Shown piece by piece: positions 39,541 through 50,318 of a stretch of DNA of 64,000 nucleotides. The stretch is from Balamuthia mandrillaris (lineage: Eukaryota > Discosea > Longamoebia > Balamuthiidae). Both the position numbers and the translations under genes were made by a program. The first letter of the stretch is position 1. Each line of letters begins with the position of its first letter. The stretch spans positions 1 to 64,000 of the forward strand of contig JAVKOQ010000106.1 in assembly GCA_031835245.1 (NCBI GenBank), read 5' to 3'. The notes beneath the pieces are model-generated. The model worked only from the letters and a program-made list of their open reading frames with translations, ran no database searches and was not told the origin of the DNA.

Positions 39541-42500
39541 TCAGCTGGCTGCTTGTGTGAGGTAACGTTCCAAACGTGACTCTGTAAGCATGAGTTCCAT
39601 GGGGGCTTGTCCTCTCTCCAAGGCGTAGACCACATCCTTGAAGAGGAGCCGCAAGGCAGCAAAGGTGGGACGTTTCTCCGGAAGTTCCAGCCAACAGCTT
39701 TGCAGCACGAGGGCCAACCATGGAGCACAATTCTCTGGGAGCGGGAGTCTCTTGCCGCGGAGAACGGCGATGGCGGCGGTTTGCGGGGCTAATCCTGGGA
39801 AGGGATCCTCTCCCATCATCAGAATCTCCCATAGCATCACCCCAAAGCTGTTTTGTTTATAATGTTGAAATTCGTGTGAAGAAAGAAAGAAACGACAAGA
39901 AAGCAAGAAAGAAAGAAACGGCAGGGCATGAAAGAAAAGACAAGAGAGAAAGCAAGAAATGACAAGCAAGAACAAGAATTAAAAAAAACAAAACATTTCA
40001 TACCTCCATACATCGCTACCTTGCTCGAACACGTTTCGTTCGCTATCGATGAATTCAGGGGGCATCCACTTGTATGGCCCGTAGGCCACCGTTGGCACGT
40101 ACACCTCCATGTGACGCGAAAGCCCAAAGTCGCTTATCACTGGATGAAGCACCCCGAAGCTATCTTTTTTTAACTGTATGGGAGTCAATGAGAGGCAACA
40201 GAGCAATACATTCGCCAAGCGCAAAATCATAGAAGAACGTATAGAGAATACATAAAGAGGAAGAGTAAAGAAAGAAAGAGAAAGGTCGGAAAAAACTACA
40301 AAGAGACGAGAGAGAGAGAGAGAGAGGAAAGAAAAATTACCAAAATATTTCGACATGCGAGATCACGATGCAAGAACCCTTCCGAGTGCAGATGACTCAT
40401 GCCGGCGCTTATCTCCATTGCAAGCCTTGCTACGAACAAGTCGTCCAGAGATAAGATGTTCTCCTCCTGCTTCAACCTTCTGAGATAGGAGAGAAGATTT
40501 CCCAACGGAAGAAACTCCATTACCAGACATGCGTTGTCTGCTTCAGCACAAAAGCCTAAAAACTGAAGAATGAAACTGTGAGGTCGTAGCTCTCTGTTTT
40601 TTGTAATCTAGATGTTAAAAGAAGTTGAAAGCAAAGCAACAGAAGCAGAATGACAAAGAAAAGGTAAAGTACTTCATGATGGCAGCTTCTTGTCGGAATT
40701 GCGAGATTTGTCGTTCATCCAACGGACGGCTGGCATCTCCCACTCGCTTGACGGCCACCTCACATCCTCTCCACATTCCTTTGTACACTTTGCCAAAGTT
40801 ACCGGTACCTTTGTGGTTTTGTTAATTACAAACCATTTGTTGCTTACAAGCAGAGAACGAGAGAAGAGAGAACGGATAAAGCCTGTAGGAACGGAGCCCT
40901 CTTACCAATAACTTCAAGCAACTCTAACTCTGCTGATTTGACCTCCCAAAAGCTGCTTCTTGCGCTTTCCGCCAACTGGTCCAGTCTATCCCTAAGAGAC
41001 CGATTGACCGCTTTTAGCTTGGTCGTTTGCGCTTTGTACTTTTCCAAACTTTCCTGCAACTGTTCTATTTCCAGCTTTAACAAGTCCTTAACTTGGTCTT
41101 CTTCCATCATGAATGGCGGAGATAGGGGACGAGATGAAGTTTTGTTTCCAACGATCGTGAGTTCTGTTGCGGAGTTGTTTTTTTGCGTTTGGTTCGGGCT
41201 TGACAACGAATAACTGTTGTCTCTGTCGTTTATATTTTGATCTGCATTGAAAACGAAAAACTGAGAACAAGAATATAACAAAAAACACAAACGACGACGG
41301 GAGCTATGAACCAACCAAGAGAAGGAGCATGTGAAGAGCCAGGAACTCGAACCGCAACTTGAGCGAGCCGCTTCATAATCTTTGGAGAGTCTCGCAGCCG
41401 TTGTGATCCCAACACAGGAGGCAAGTCCCTCAACGGAGGTCTTGATGAAGAAGAAGAAGAAGAAGGAGAGGGAGAAGAAGAAGCACGAGCTGCATTGGTG
41501 ATATCGGTCATGCTTGTGGAATGTCTCTTTATGTTTAGAGTTGAAGCATCACCAAGAGGTTGTGCTCCATCAGATAGGTGTAAGCCTGGAATAGAAACAG
41601 GAGAAGGAAGAAGCGGATAAGAAAGCGATGTTGAAGTTTGAGACGGCGAAGAAGTACAGCCTGCAGCAGCGAAGGAAACGGATCGAGGTTTCGTGCGAAC
41701 TGCGTGCTCGGAGGAGGAAATGGTGGCAGTTGCTTGTGGAGGATAGCTTGCGGGCACAGGATCGTTTTCTCCTATCAAACCTCCCATTGTTCTTTGTCGA
41801 CGTGCAGAGGCTATTTGATATTGCTGTTGTTGATTAGTAGCAACTTGTCTTGCGGAAGAAAACGAAGAAGAAGGAGAAGGAATAGGTTTTGATGGACTTG
41901 ACGGATGACGATGTTGTTCTGTTTCAATTCCGAAAGGAGGCGATGTGGCAATTACTGCTTCAGTTTCGCTAAACTCAGCAGAGGGAGGAGACAGGTCGGA
42001 GTGAAGTTCGTCTTCTTCCTCACCTCGTTGTCCTTCTTCATCTTCGTTTGCGTTGCTTCCCAAAACACTTCTTAGCAGTTGTTCTTCCAATCTTTTCTTG
42101 GAGCGCTCGAGCTGTTCCAAACGTTTCCTTAGCTCTTTCCCTTCTCTTCTTCGTCTGTCTCTTTCCTCTTCCTCTCGTTGTGAGCGTTGCTCCAATTTCC
42201 GTTCGAGAGATTGCCTCCTCCTATCCCACTCCTTCTTCCTCTTTCGTAAACTTCGATTCTTCTCTTCCAGTTCTTTGTTCTTTTTGAGGATTTGTCGAAC
42301 GATTTCCGGAGTCAATATCTCTCCTTCAATCCCAGGGGTTAGTGAGAGTTGGCTTAACTCTGGAAGATTTCCCGTCGACGCTCCTTTCTTTTGCTTAAAG
42401 TTTGAAGTACGATTAGCTTTGCGTTTGTTGCGATGAATACTTAAGTCATCCATAACGCCTTCAAATGTTGGTACCCTGAACAAAGAGATGCAAAAAGCAA

Positions 42501-43344
42501 AGAGAACCGAAAATAAAAAGAGAAAAAAAGAAGGAGAGGAAAGAAGAGAAAAGGAAAAAGGAGGCGTGAACATAGAAAAGGGGAAAGGAAGGACGAGTTA
42601 GCACCAACAACAACAAAAACCTAAGCAACGTACTCTCTGCTCTTCTTTGGAGGGTTGCCTTCCACTTCTTCCATAAGCTTTCGGTAAGTTTTTCGCCTAA
42701 AGTATCGAGCCACCCATACAGGAGCATCCTCCACTCGCTTGTACGCTGCATAATGGAGACAAGTCCAACCATGTTTGTCTTGAATAGAGACATCACCATA
42801 AGCTTGTTCTACAAGCCACCGAAAAGTGTCTGCATGTCCCATCGAGGCTGCCCAGTGAAGACTCGTCCATCCTTCGCCATCCCTGTCTTCTACATCTGCA
42901 CGTTCATTGTCTACTAACCACTTGACTAAGTCAAGGTGACCCTGATTGTTTGTGTGTTTTGGTTTTGCAGCAGATGTTGATGAGAACAAGAGAAAGTAAC
43001 AAAGAGAGAGAAAGAGAGAGCAAAGCAGAAAGAGCAAGAAGGAGGAGCCAAGAAGACAAGAAAGAGGAGGAGAAAAGTACCGCAGCGCTGGCCAAGTGAA
43101 GAGGTGAAACTCCTTCGTTGTCTTTCTCCTTCAATTGATACTCCCCACCATTTGACAGAATCCAATGAAAGGCTTTAGTCTGTCCTGTAGCACAAGCGGC
43201 GTGTAGTGGTGTCAAGCCTCGTTTGTCTTTGACGTGGAGGCCTTTGCTTCCTCCCGCTCCACCTCCAGCTCCTTTGTTGTGATGATGGCAGCTAGCGGCA
43301 GCCTTCATGGCAGCCAAGTTTCCATCAGCAGCAGCTTGTATCAT
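39541..43344 (-). CDS. Ankyrin, coiled-coil and tyrosine-kinase-like protein kinase
   Basis: Eight exons on the minus strand: 43344-43081, 42941-42634, 42475-41316, 41241-40906, 40808-40673, 40593-40341, 40173-40004, 39847-39541; 977 residues. Residues 1-190 hold about four true ankyrin repeats (DKRGLTPLHAACATG, GEGWTSLHWAASMGH, KHGWTCLHYAAY). A Glu/Arg coiled coil follows (ILKKNKELEEKNRSLRKRKK), then a long Ser/Pro linker and a second coil. The kinase is complete: GTGNFGKVYKG, CEVAVKRV, HRDLACRNIL, ISDFGLSRH, KWMPPEF and SDVWSFGVMLWE. HRDLAxRN and KWMxPE are marks of tyrosine kinases rather than Ser/Thr kinases, so Tyr activity or a dual-specific TKL-type enzyme is likely. An exon upstream of 43344 cannot be ruled out. 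Confidence 0.9.
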
Positions 43345-43949
43345 GGTTCTACTGACTTTTTTCTCTTGCGCTTTATCTTTACAATATACAATATTCACTG
43401 TGACGTGAAGGAAACGGAGGAGTTGAGCGATCGAGAGCCGGAGAGTAATTAATAAGTACGTACCGCACGCCTCGTTCTCCTCTTTCAGAAGCCTTTAAAT
43501 GGAGTTACTCATTCAGAAAATCTCCACCACAAAAGGATTTTTTATTGTTGTTTCCTTCTGAGTGTCACTCTACGTCACTTCTGCTGGACTAAGAGCAGTC
43601 AAATTGATAAAACATAACGTATAAACTTGCGTGAGAGAAGAAAGAGTACCTTTGCAAGGACACGACGTTTGCGTCCTTCGTTCGTTTTGCACGCCTTTCT
43701 TTTCTTTCAAGTTGTTGCTTTTTTTTTTTTGGCCTGACACCACCGCCGAGTTTCTTTTTACCTTTGGCGTTGTTCTACGAAAAGACGGGGGCTTTAATAT
43801 TACCTTCTTAAGTAAATCAGGGACAAAACAGCCAACAGGAATATTGCGTTCTAAACGCTCCATCGGGGGTTTAGTCTAAATAAGAAAAAAGAAAAGGGAA
43901 ACGGAAAGGTACGGTTTTATGCAAAGGACTATGCGGCTTGATAGTCAGT
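43345..43949. other. Spacer between kinase and DUF455 genes, with a weak minus frame
   Basis: On the minus strand ATG at 43863 opens a 97-codon frame to 43570 (MERLERNIPVGCFVPDLLKK, then basic). An acceptor-like TTATTTAG lies just before it and GTAATA after LLKK. It could be a small gene or an alternative 3' exon, but nothing supports either strongly, so I leave it as spacer. Confidence 0.3.
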
Positions 43950-44298
43950 TTATTTGGTTACGAGAGGCATGTACCATTCTTCTGTCATCCCTGCTGTTCC
44001 ACGTGCGCTTTGGTTGAAGGGAGGTTTCAGAGTGCCGCGAAAGTTTTCGCGTACGATGGAATGAAAAGTTTGGATTTTGTCCTTTTTTTTTTTTTTTTTT
44101 TTTTGCTGTTTGTTAGTGTGGCGAAGAGAGAGAGAGAGAGAGAAAGAGAGGACAAAGAGCAGAAAAATAAACAGAAATAAGGGAGAAAAGGAGATGAACC
44201 ATCGGAGGATCTGAACGTTCACATAGAAAAGTAAACCACCTCATTCCGGCTGTTACATGTGTGATTTCGTCCTAATGTTTTTCAAATGAGAAAGAACG

Positions 44299-44343
<45 letters not shown>

Positions 44344-45598
44344 CCTGAAGAATGGATTCTAAGAGATCAGCACTGACAGCATCTCCGGAAGAACGGAATC
44401 GTGCAATCGTTTTCGGTGTGACGTCCAATCCTCTTGCCTCTTTATTTAAATTTCAGGAATATTACAATGAGTGAAAGGCAGAGAGGGAGAAGCGAGAAAG
44501 AGAGAGAGAGAGAGAAAGTAAGAGAACGGGATGTACCATGAACCATGTGTTCAATGCAAAGCCTTGCCATGATATTGTTGGCCGTCTGCGAAGCGCTTTC
44601 CCAGAGTCCATCCTGAAAACGAAAACAAAGAATGAAATTAATATTTCAAAAACTAACTCACAATACTAACGTACATGGGCTGGCAAAGCCCCATAGAACG
44701 AGTCCAGCTCCTTTAATCTTTGTTGCAACAGGCTATAATGCTTGGGTTCAATGGGTAAAGTGGTTAAGGCCCTGATTGACGAAGAAGAACAAGAACAAGT
44801 ACAAGAGGAACAAGAATAACAAGAACAAGAACTAACAATAATAACAAGGCAAAGGCGAAAGAAGGAGGGAAGAAACGAACCTTGGCTTCATCGGCAGCCA
44901 CCTTCACAAAGTCATCATAGAATTCTTTGGGCAGGTTCTCTTTGTGGAACCTGGCGATTATGTCCCATGATAAATCTATTGCCTGGGTTGAATCGTTTAA
45001 CCAAGCAACTTTGCAGAGAGCAGAGAGCAGAGAGCAGAGAGCATAGCGGGGAGAGCGGAGAGAGCAGAGCAGAGCAGAGCAGAACGAAGGGAACATGGAG
45101 AAGAGAGGAGGCGGAGAAAAGGAACCATGGACTCTATGTGAACCAAACTGTGCAGCATGGCCTGTCGGGACGCCAAGGTCCCCGCTTTTCCTCTGGCAGG
45201 CATCTTGTGCGGAGGCAAGATTTCCACGTGGTCCGGTCGAGCCGGTCGCTCAGGAGCCGTCGCGCTGCTTCCGATTTCTTTCACGCTGCAATCGATCAAA
45301 CAATCAACAAAACACAAAAAAAAAAAAAAAACAAAACAAAAACAAATAATGAGCAAACCTTTGGCTTTGCCACAAAGAGGCAGCGCGAAGGGTGAGCTGA
45401 GCCTTTTGGTCGGTGCTGGCCGTCCTCAAGATCTTTTCCGCCCAATCGGTGATGGTGGTTGGCTCGTGAACTTCTGCAGCTGGAACGGGAGATCAATTGA
45501 ATACCACACTCGGTCCAGAAAAGAAAGAGAAAAAACAAAAAGGTGAGGAATGAATAAGGAGCGAGAAGAAGCCAACCTGTTTGGGGTTGTGGTTGCAT
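43950..45598 (-). CDS. DUF455 ferritin-like family protein
   Basis: Nine small exons on the minus strand: 45598-45577, 45479-45359, 45285-45126, 44982-44881, 44740-44675, 44612-44537, 44439-44345, 44271-44200, 44081-43950; 281 residues, near the family's usual length. It matches DUF455 from end to end: RPARPDHVEILPPHKMPARG, MLHSLVHIES, ARFHKENLPKEFYDDFVKVA, DEAKHYSLLQQRLKEL, LPAHDGLWESA, HEARGLDVTP, LQDEITHVTAGMRWF and LKPPFNQSAR. Conserved Glu and His in the helices form a ferritin-like di-metal site. The biochemical role of the family is not settled. The fine exon structure, with splices falling on most conserved blocks, contrasts with the single-exon gene next to it. Confidence 0.9.
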
Positions 45599-45913
45599 CT
45601 TACGTATTCTTATCTTCTCTCCGCTTTCTCTGATCTATCTCTTGTCCACGCTCCTCTCCCGGCTCCCTAATTAATTATGCTATCTCCTGTCCTCTCCTCT
45701 ATCCAAGCTCGTATCCTCTCTCCTATCTCAATAAACCAATTGAACCCTCGTTCACTTCTCGTCAACTTGTGTAGTTTTTGTGCACCAATCTTATCTCAAT
45801 GTCGTCCTGATTCAAGCGAAATTTCGTTCCTTCGTCTTGGAATGCAATGGAATGTGCATGCTTGAGACGCTTTGCATTCAGGAGATACCAACAGATGAGA
45901 GAATGAAAAAAAA
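45599..45913. promoter_or_regulatory. Divergent spacer, DUF455 and unknown acidic protein
   Basis: 315 bp rich in CTCTC and ATCTC words. The plus start follows an A-run (AAAAAAAAATGG). No GTCGAC element seen. Confidence 0.4.
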
Positions 45914-47146
45914 ATGGAAGAAAGAAAAAGAGAAAGAGAGGAAGCCAAGCCGAAGGACGGGGACGAACCCACCAAGTGCAGGCGCACGGACGCGCGCCAT
46001 GACACCGTGAAAGACGAGAGAAAGCGACGGCAGTGGGACAGCGAAGCCCATCGCCGCTTGTTCGCCAGCTGTTTTTCCTCCTGCTACGAGATCCTGCGCG
46101 ACAAGCCGGACCACGACCTCTGCGAAGAGGACTTTGGCTGGAGCTCCGACTCGGAGACGGTGGTGGAGCACTTTATGCAGTGCGGCTGCGGCGTGGCCAT
46201 GCGCTTGGACAAAACAAAGCTCTTCTCCGAGCTCCAAAGCGAGTTCCCGCTACGCTCCCTGAAGGAGCTCTGCGCCATTCAACTCATGACCGTCTTTCAG
46301 GACAAAGAAGAGGATGAAGAAGAGGAAAAACAACAGTTTACACGATGGCAGGAACGACTTCCCACGGACCTGACCGAGTACCTCCTCCAGAAAGGGGTGG
46401 TGCATGCTCACTACGACTGGCACTCTCTTTTGGAGGAACGATGTTTGGCGCAACGGCTGCAGTCCCTTCTCTCCGAGGTTCAAATGCCGAGCGAGAGTGA
46501 GGATGACTTTCAAGCTTTCCACTTGTCCCATGTGGATGGAGGGCGGGCATTGAAAGGAGAAGCCGGACAAGAGAACTTTTATATGGTGGACCCGGACAAA
46601 AATGAACCCGTTTCCGTGCAAGAGTTGGATGCAGCCATGAAGCATACGTTGCACCCAACGTTGCTGTCGAAGACAGGCCAGAAAGGAGCAGACGTGGCGT
46701 GGCTGGAGGAGCGATGGAGCAAGTACGATAGGAGGCCGGACCTGTTTGAGGACCTCACATCCGCTGAAGCCGAATTGGAACAACTGGAAAGAGAAGAACA
46801 AGAAACAGAAGAGGAGGAGGAGGAAGAAGAAGAAGAACAAGGAGAAGCAGGAGTTAAACCAACCACGAAAAAGGAGAACCGTCAAGAAGATACAACAGAT
46901 AAAGAAGCAGAAGAAACAGAAGAGAAAGAGAAGGAGGAGGAGAAAAAGAAAGAATGGAGTCCTCTTCATCGAGGTGTAAGGATGATGGTGGCTCTCATGC
47001 GAAAAGCCGGTTTAAAACGGTTGACGTGGATGGTGTTGTACAATGACAACATTCCGTATGCCAATCCTTATCCTGTCTATCTATTCGGGGTCTCTCCTCG
47101 CACCGGTAACTTGGTTGGCGTACAATCCACTGTGGTGTGGACATAG
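45914..47146 (+). CDS. Acidic protein of unknown function
   Basis: Single exon, 410 residues. The N-terminal 200 residues contain a Cys-bearing, apparently folded region (LFASCFSSCYEILRD, VEHFMQCGCGVAMRL) that I do not recognise. Residues 290-340 are an almost pure Glu/Lys/Gln run. A conserved-looking end follows: GVRMMVALMRKAGLKRLTWM, then DNIPYANPYPVYLFGVSPRT. No signal peptide or TM is present. The stop at 47144 could be bypassed by a 48-50-nt intron (a GTG donor at about 47134-47137, acceptor TTCCAG at 47184) that would replace the last residues with a short tail ending at 47239. That alternative is untested. Confidence 0.75.
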   Translation: MEERKREREEAKPKDGDEPTKCRRTDARHDTVKDERKRRQWDSEAHRRLFASCFSSCYEILRDKPDHDLCEEDFGWSSDSETVVEHFMQCGCGVAMRLDKTKLFSELQSEFPLRSLKELCAIQLMTVFQDKEEDEEEEKQQFTRWQERLPTDLTEYLLQKGVVHAHYDWHSLLEERCLAQRLQSLLSEVQMPSESEDDFQAFHLSHVDGGRALKGEAGQENFYMVDPDKNEPVSVQELDAAMKHTLHPTLLSKTGQKGADVAWLEERWSKYDRRPDLFEDLTSAEAELEQLEREEQETEEEEEEEEEEQGEAGVKPTTKKENRQEDTTDKEAEETEEKEKEEEKKKEWSPLHRGVRMMVALMRKAGLKRLTWMVLYNDNIPYANPYPVYLFGVSPRTGNLVGVQSTVVWT

Positions 47147-47670
47147 CTGACTTAATGAGAAACGACCCTTTGTTTGTATTCCAGAGCCTGCCAGCGGGGC
47201 TGTGGTGCGAAAGACTGTTTCACGCCCAAACGAGTGGATAAAGGCTTCACTGACGTGCCGAATCTTTTCATTATACTTGGTGGCAGTCACTCTTCTAGTT
47301 TTTTCTTTCTGTTGTTTCTCTCCACGTTCTTCCACAAGAGAAAGTGAAAGCGGTTTACCTTTGAGTTCATGTTTTAACATCACCTTCTTTTATTTCTTTT
47401 TCGTTCATCTCCTTCACGTTCGTTGTTTCTACTTTCTGTTCTCTCTTTCCCTATTGCTTTTTCATTCGCCTTTCTCTTTCACAAAGCCTCACCTCACTGC
47501 AAAATACATTTGTAGTTGGCTGATGAAGAACTGGTTGCAGGAGGCACGGAGCAGCTCACGTGCGCAAACTGCTTCAAGAGAGCAAGTTTAAGGGCGAGCG
47601 TGATGGTTTCGGTAACTCCTTCGTTCTGCCGTACACTTTAGTCTTCATGACACCATGGGAGATGATCTCT
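47147..47670. other. Gene-poor spacer
   Basis: Unique sequence between the acidic-protein gene and the hexamer array. A possible alternative last exon lies at 47185-47239 (see the gene before). Short coding-like words on either strand cannot be joined into a gene by eye. Confidence 0.35.
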
Positions 47671-48140
47671 CATCCTCTTCCTCTTCCTCTTCCTCTTCCT
47701 CTTCCTCTTCCTCTTCCTCTTCCTCTTCCTCTTCCTCTTCCTCTTCCTCTTCCTCTTCCTCTTCCTCTTCCTCTTCCTCTTCTCTTCCTCTTCCTCTTCC
47801 CTTCCTCTTCCTCTTCCTCTTCCTCTTCCTCTTCCTCTTCCTCTTCCTCTTCCTCTTCCTCTTCCTCTTCCTCTTCCTCTTCCTCTCTCTTCCTCTTCCT
47901 CTTGCTCTTCCTCTTCCTCTTCCTCTTCCTCTTCCTCTCTTCCTCTCTCCTCTTCCTCTTCCTCTTCCTCTTCCTCTTCCTCTTCCTCTTCCTCTTCCTC
48001 TTCCCTCTTCCTCTTCCTTCCTCTTCCTCTTCCTCTTCCTCTTCCTCTTCCTCTTCCTCTTCCTCTTCCTTTCCTCTTCCTCTTCCTCTTCCTCTTCCTC
48101 TTCCTCTTCCTCTTCCTCTTCCTCTTCCTCTCTCTCTTTC
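47671..48140. repeat. (TCTTCC)n microsatellite, about 470 bp
   Basis: The longest repeat of the window: hexamer TCTTCC with several slips (near 47780, 47885, 47936, 48005, 48070) that shift phase. It ends 80 bp before the frizzled-like exon relic, in the place where an intron would lie in an intact gene. Confidence 0.94.
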
Positions 48141-48220
48141 CAAAGGGCAAGGTCTCTCTGTGCTGCCTTCGACTTTCTTCTCGTCTATCACCAGCTGTTT
48201 AAACCATTGTTGACGAACAG

Positions 48221-48460
48221 ATAAACTATCGTTGTGGGTGTTCAACTTTGCGGGTCAAGGCCTCTTTGTCTCTCTCATCTTCGGCACCAGCCGCCGCATC
48301 TACCGCGCCTGGTGGAAGCTCTTCCCCTGTTCAGCGCAACAGGACAGGAGAGCGTTACCGCCGTTCGAACAATAGACATTGCAAGCAGCACCTCATCTGC
48401 CGCGATGGTCACGCGCAACAAGCATTCGACCTATCACATCAAGACTCTGAAGATTAAAGA
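48221..48460 (+). pseudogene. Relic of a frizzled-like receptor last exon
   Basis: The acceptor AACAG and the first bases ATAAACTAT match the exon 5 starts at 55872, 59014 and 62202. Next comes the TM7 segment, readable as FNFAGQGLFV then LIFGTSRRIYRAWWKLF. Two differences from the intact copies: one C is missing in the first codons (TATCGTTG against TATCCGTTG), which shifts the frame, and nine bases (TTGGCAGCG, Leu-Ala-Ala) are missing. The tail keeps the VTR start of the usual C-terminus in yet another frame. No exons 1-4 are found upstream, so this is a 5'-truncated pseudogene lying between the minus frizzled-like gene 1 and the plus array. Confidence 0.85.
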
Positions 48461-48541
48461 GTTTCTCTTCTCTCTTTGTTGTTTAAAAAAAATAAATATG
48501 TACATACTTAAGAGCTTATTTAGAGTTCAGTATTTTTTGTT

Positions 48542-48701
48542 TTACTTTCTAGGTGGGCGGAAGTCGGTGCGAAACATCACGTCGGAGCGCATGGCATACT
48601 TTCGGCCTTTGTAAACCAGGCTGCCTTCATGCTCTGGGCTTAGCTTGTGTGGGCCACTTATTGTTTTGTTTATTAGTTAGAAATACAAAGGAGAGTAGAA
48701 A

Positions 48702-48746
<45 letters not shown>

Positions 48747-49047
48747 CAGAGAGAGACACAGAGAGTAGAAAAATGAGAGACAGAGAGACAAAGAGAGGTA
48801 ACGTACTGCCAAAACAAGAGGGCAGTGCCTTGTTTGGGTGTGACCTCAACTTCTTTGTTGCGAGATGGGAAGAAGGTAGTGGCACCACCTTTGACGCCAT
48901 CATTGAGGTAGATGATGAGGGTCAACAGGGACAAGTCGTTCCTGCTTCGTGGATAGCAACCGTCAAAGTGTCTGTTGAATAATTGTTTAGAGTCATCTGT
49001 TGATAGATGAGACACGACATTATAAGCGAAAGGAATGCAAGAAGCAA

Positions 49048-49086
<39 letters not shown>

Positions 49087-49380
49087 AAGAAGAAGCAAAG
49101 AGGATAGAGTAAAGAGATAAAGGACGCACATCGATAAAAACGAAAGCGATTGTTGAGGCCATAAGGATTCCACGTGGCACCCATCGCTTCTTCTTCAGCG
49201 GGTATGAACTCCTTAATCCGCTCCCAAATGGGGTTGAGCGTTTCCTCACCGGCCTCCCACATCACCCTCTGGTTGTTTCGCACATCTAAATGTAAACAAC
49301 AAAACAACGGTTAACATCGGAAGAAGAGAAGAGTGTAAGGTGGAGAAAAGGAACGAGCGAACAGAAAAAAGCAGAGAGAG

Positions 49381-49433
<53 letters not shown>

Positions 49434-49860
49434 AAGAGAGTAACGAACCAGGCATCATTCTCATACCACCAAACGTGCTAACAGGTGCGTCGCCATAGCC
49501 CATGCGTTCCGTTAGGTCGATGAACTGCTGGCATTCATCTGCTGAGAGAACGTTGTGCAGAAGGAAGGCGCCGGGAACGCCCTCCACCTCCTCTTTCCTG
49601 ATCTGCTTGCCGGAGCGCCGATAGGTAATGGGGTTGCCATTTGTCTGGTTGACAAGACAAGAAGGTTAGCAAAACACGAACAAGAACACGAAGAAGAAGT
49701 AGCAGAAAAAGAACAAGAAGAAGCACAAGCACAAAAAAGAAGAAGAAGAGGAGGAAGAGAAACGAAGAATACAAACTTGATAGATAGGGCAATTGTCTTG
49801 TTTTTTAGCGACAGAGAATTCAATCTCTGTCGTGGTAGTACTGCTACCAGAGCTCTGCAT
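48542..49860 (-). CDS. Prolyl 4-hydroxylase-like 2-oxoglutarate/Fe(II) dioxygenase
   Basis: Five exons on the minus strand: 49860-49777, 49644-49449, 49285-49130, 48996-48807, 48656-48542; 246 residues. The Fe ligands are HFD in FNRHFDGCYPRS and the distal His in PEHEGSLV, and the 2-oxoglutarate-binding basic residue lies in YKGRKYAMRSDVMF. The strand LSLLTLIIYLND and GGATTFFPSR complete the barrel. It lacks a signal peptide, so it is a soluble, probably cytosolic or nuclear enzyme; amoebal relatives of this type include oxygen-sensing hydroxylases of Skp1 (PhyA in Dictyostelium). That role is only a possibility, though the presence of F-box proteins in the window makes it attractive. Three introns carry (GA)n runs. 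Confidence 0.9.
48703..48800. repeat. (GA)n runs in dioxygenase intron 4
   Basis: GAGAGA blocks on the plus strand with a partly duplicated word AGAGTAGAAAAATG. Comparable GA runs lie in the other introns of the gene at 49049-49085 and 49372-49438. Confidence 0.82.
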
Positions 49861-50318
49861 TGTGTTTGTGTTTGTTGTGTTGAGTTTTTTGTTGGACGAA
49901 AGCGAACGACGAATGGCAAGCGGAGGGAGACGCAAGTATTATAGGCATTATAATTCTGTGAAGGGTTTCTCCCTTCGGTGCTTGGTCTGCAAAAAGCTGA
50001 AATGTATTTTTGTCGACAAACATGACGACGTGATTATTATCCCAACTAATCAAATTAACCTCCACAACTTGTCGACATGATCATTATAAATTTGTCGACG
50101 GTTGTAATTCATTTGAGGCATCAAATTAATCATAAATGGTTATTTTTCATCAGCAATGATTTGCCTTTTCGGGGCGGTTGTAGCAGGGGATAAAACTCAG
50201 ATTCTGCTGGCGTCAGCACTATCACGAAATTCTCGGACCAACCCAACTCGTTGGTTGTTTTTTTTTGATTTTTTTTTTGTGTTTTGAAAAAAAAAATTCG
50301 AATGGGCGGAAGTCAAAC
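49861..50318. promoter_or_regulatory. Divergent promoter with four GWCGAC elements
   Basis: Between the dioxygenase and frizzled-like gene 2. TGTCGACAAA at 50011-50020, GACGACGTGA at 50024-50033, GTCGACATGA at 50071-50080 and GTCGACGGTT at 50093-50102, all within 92 bp. Two share a following ATTATnA word. A run of T and A precedes the receptor start. Confidence 0.6.

Noticed and set aside
43570-43863. 97-codon minus frame with acceptor-like start
   Set aside because: Partly low-complexity basic sequence with no family pattern; kept only as a note in the spacer entry.
47560-48224. Ser/Leu/Pro-rich frames of 170-217 codons on both strands
   Set aside because: Produced by the (TCTTCC)n array; phase slips and lack of any non-repeat sequence rule out a gene.
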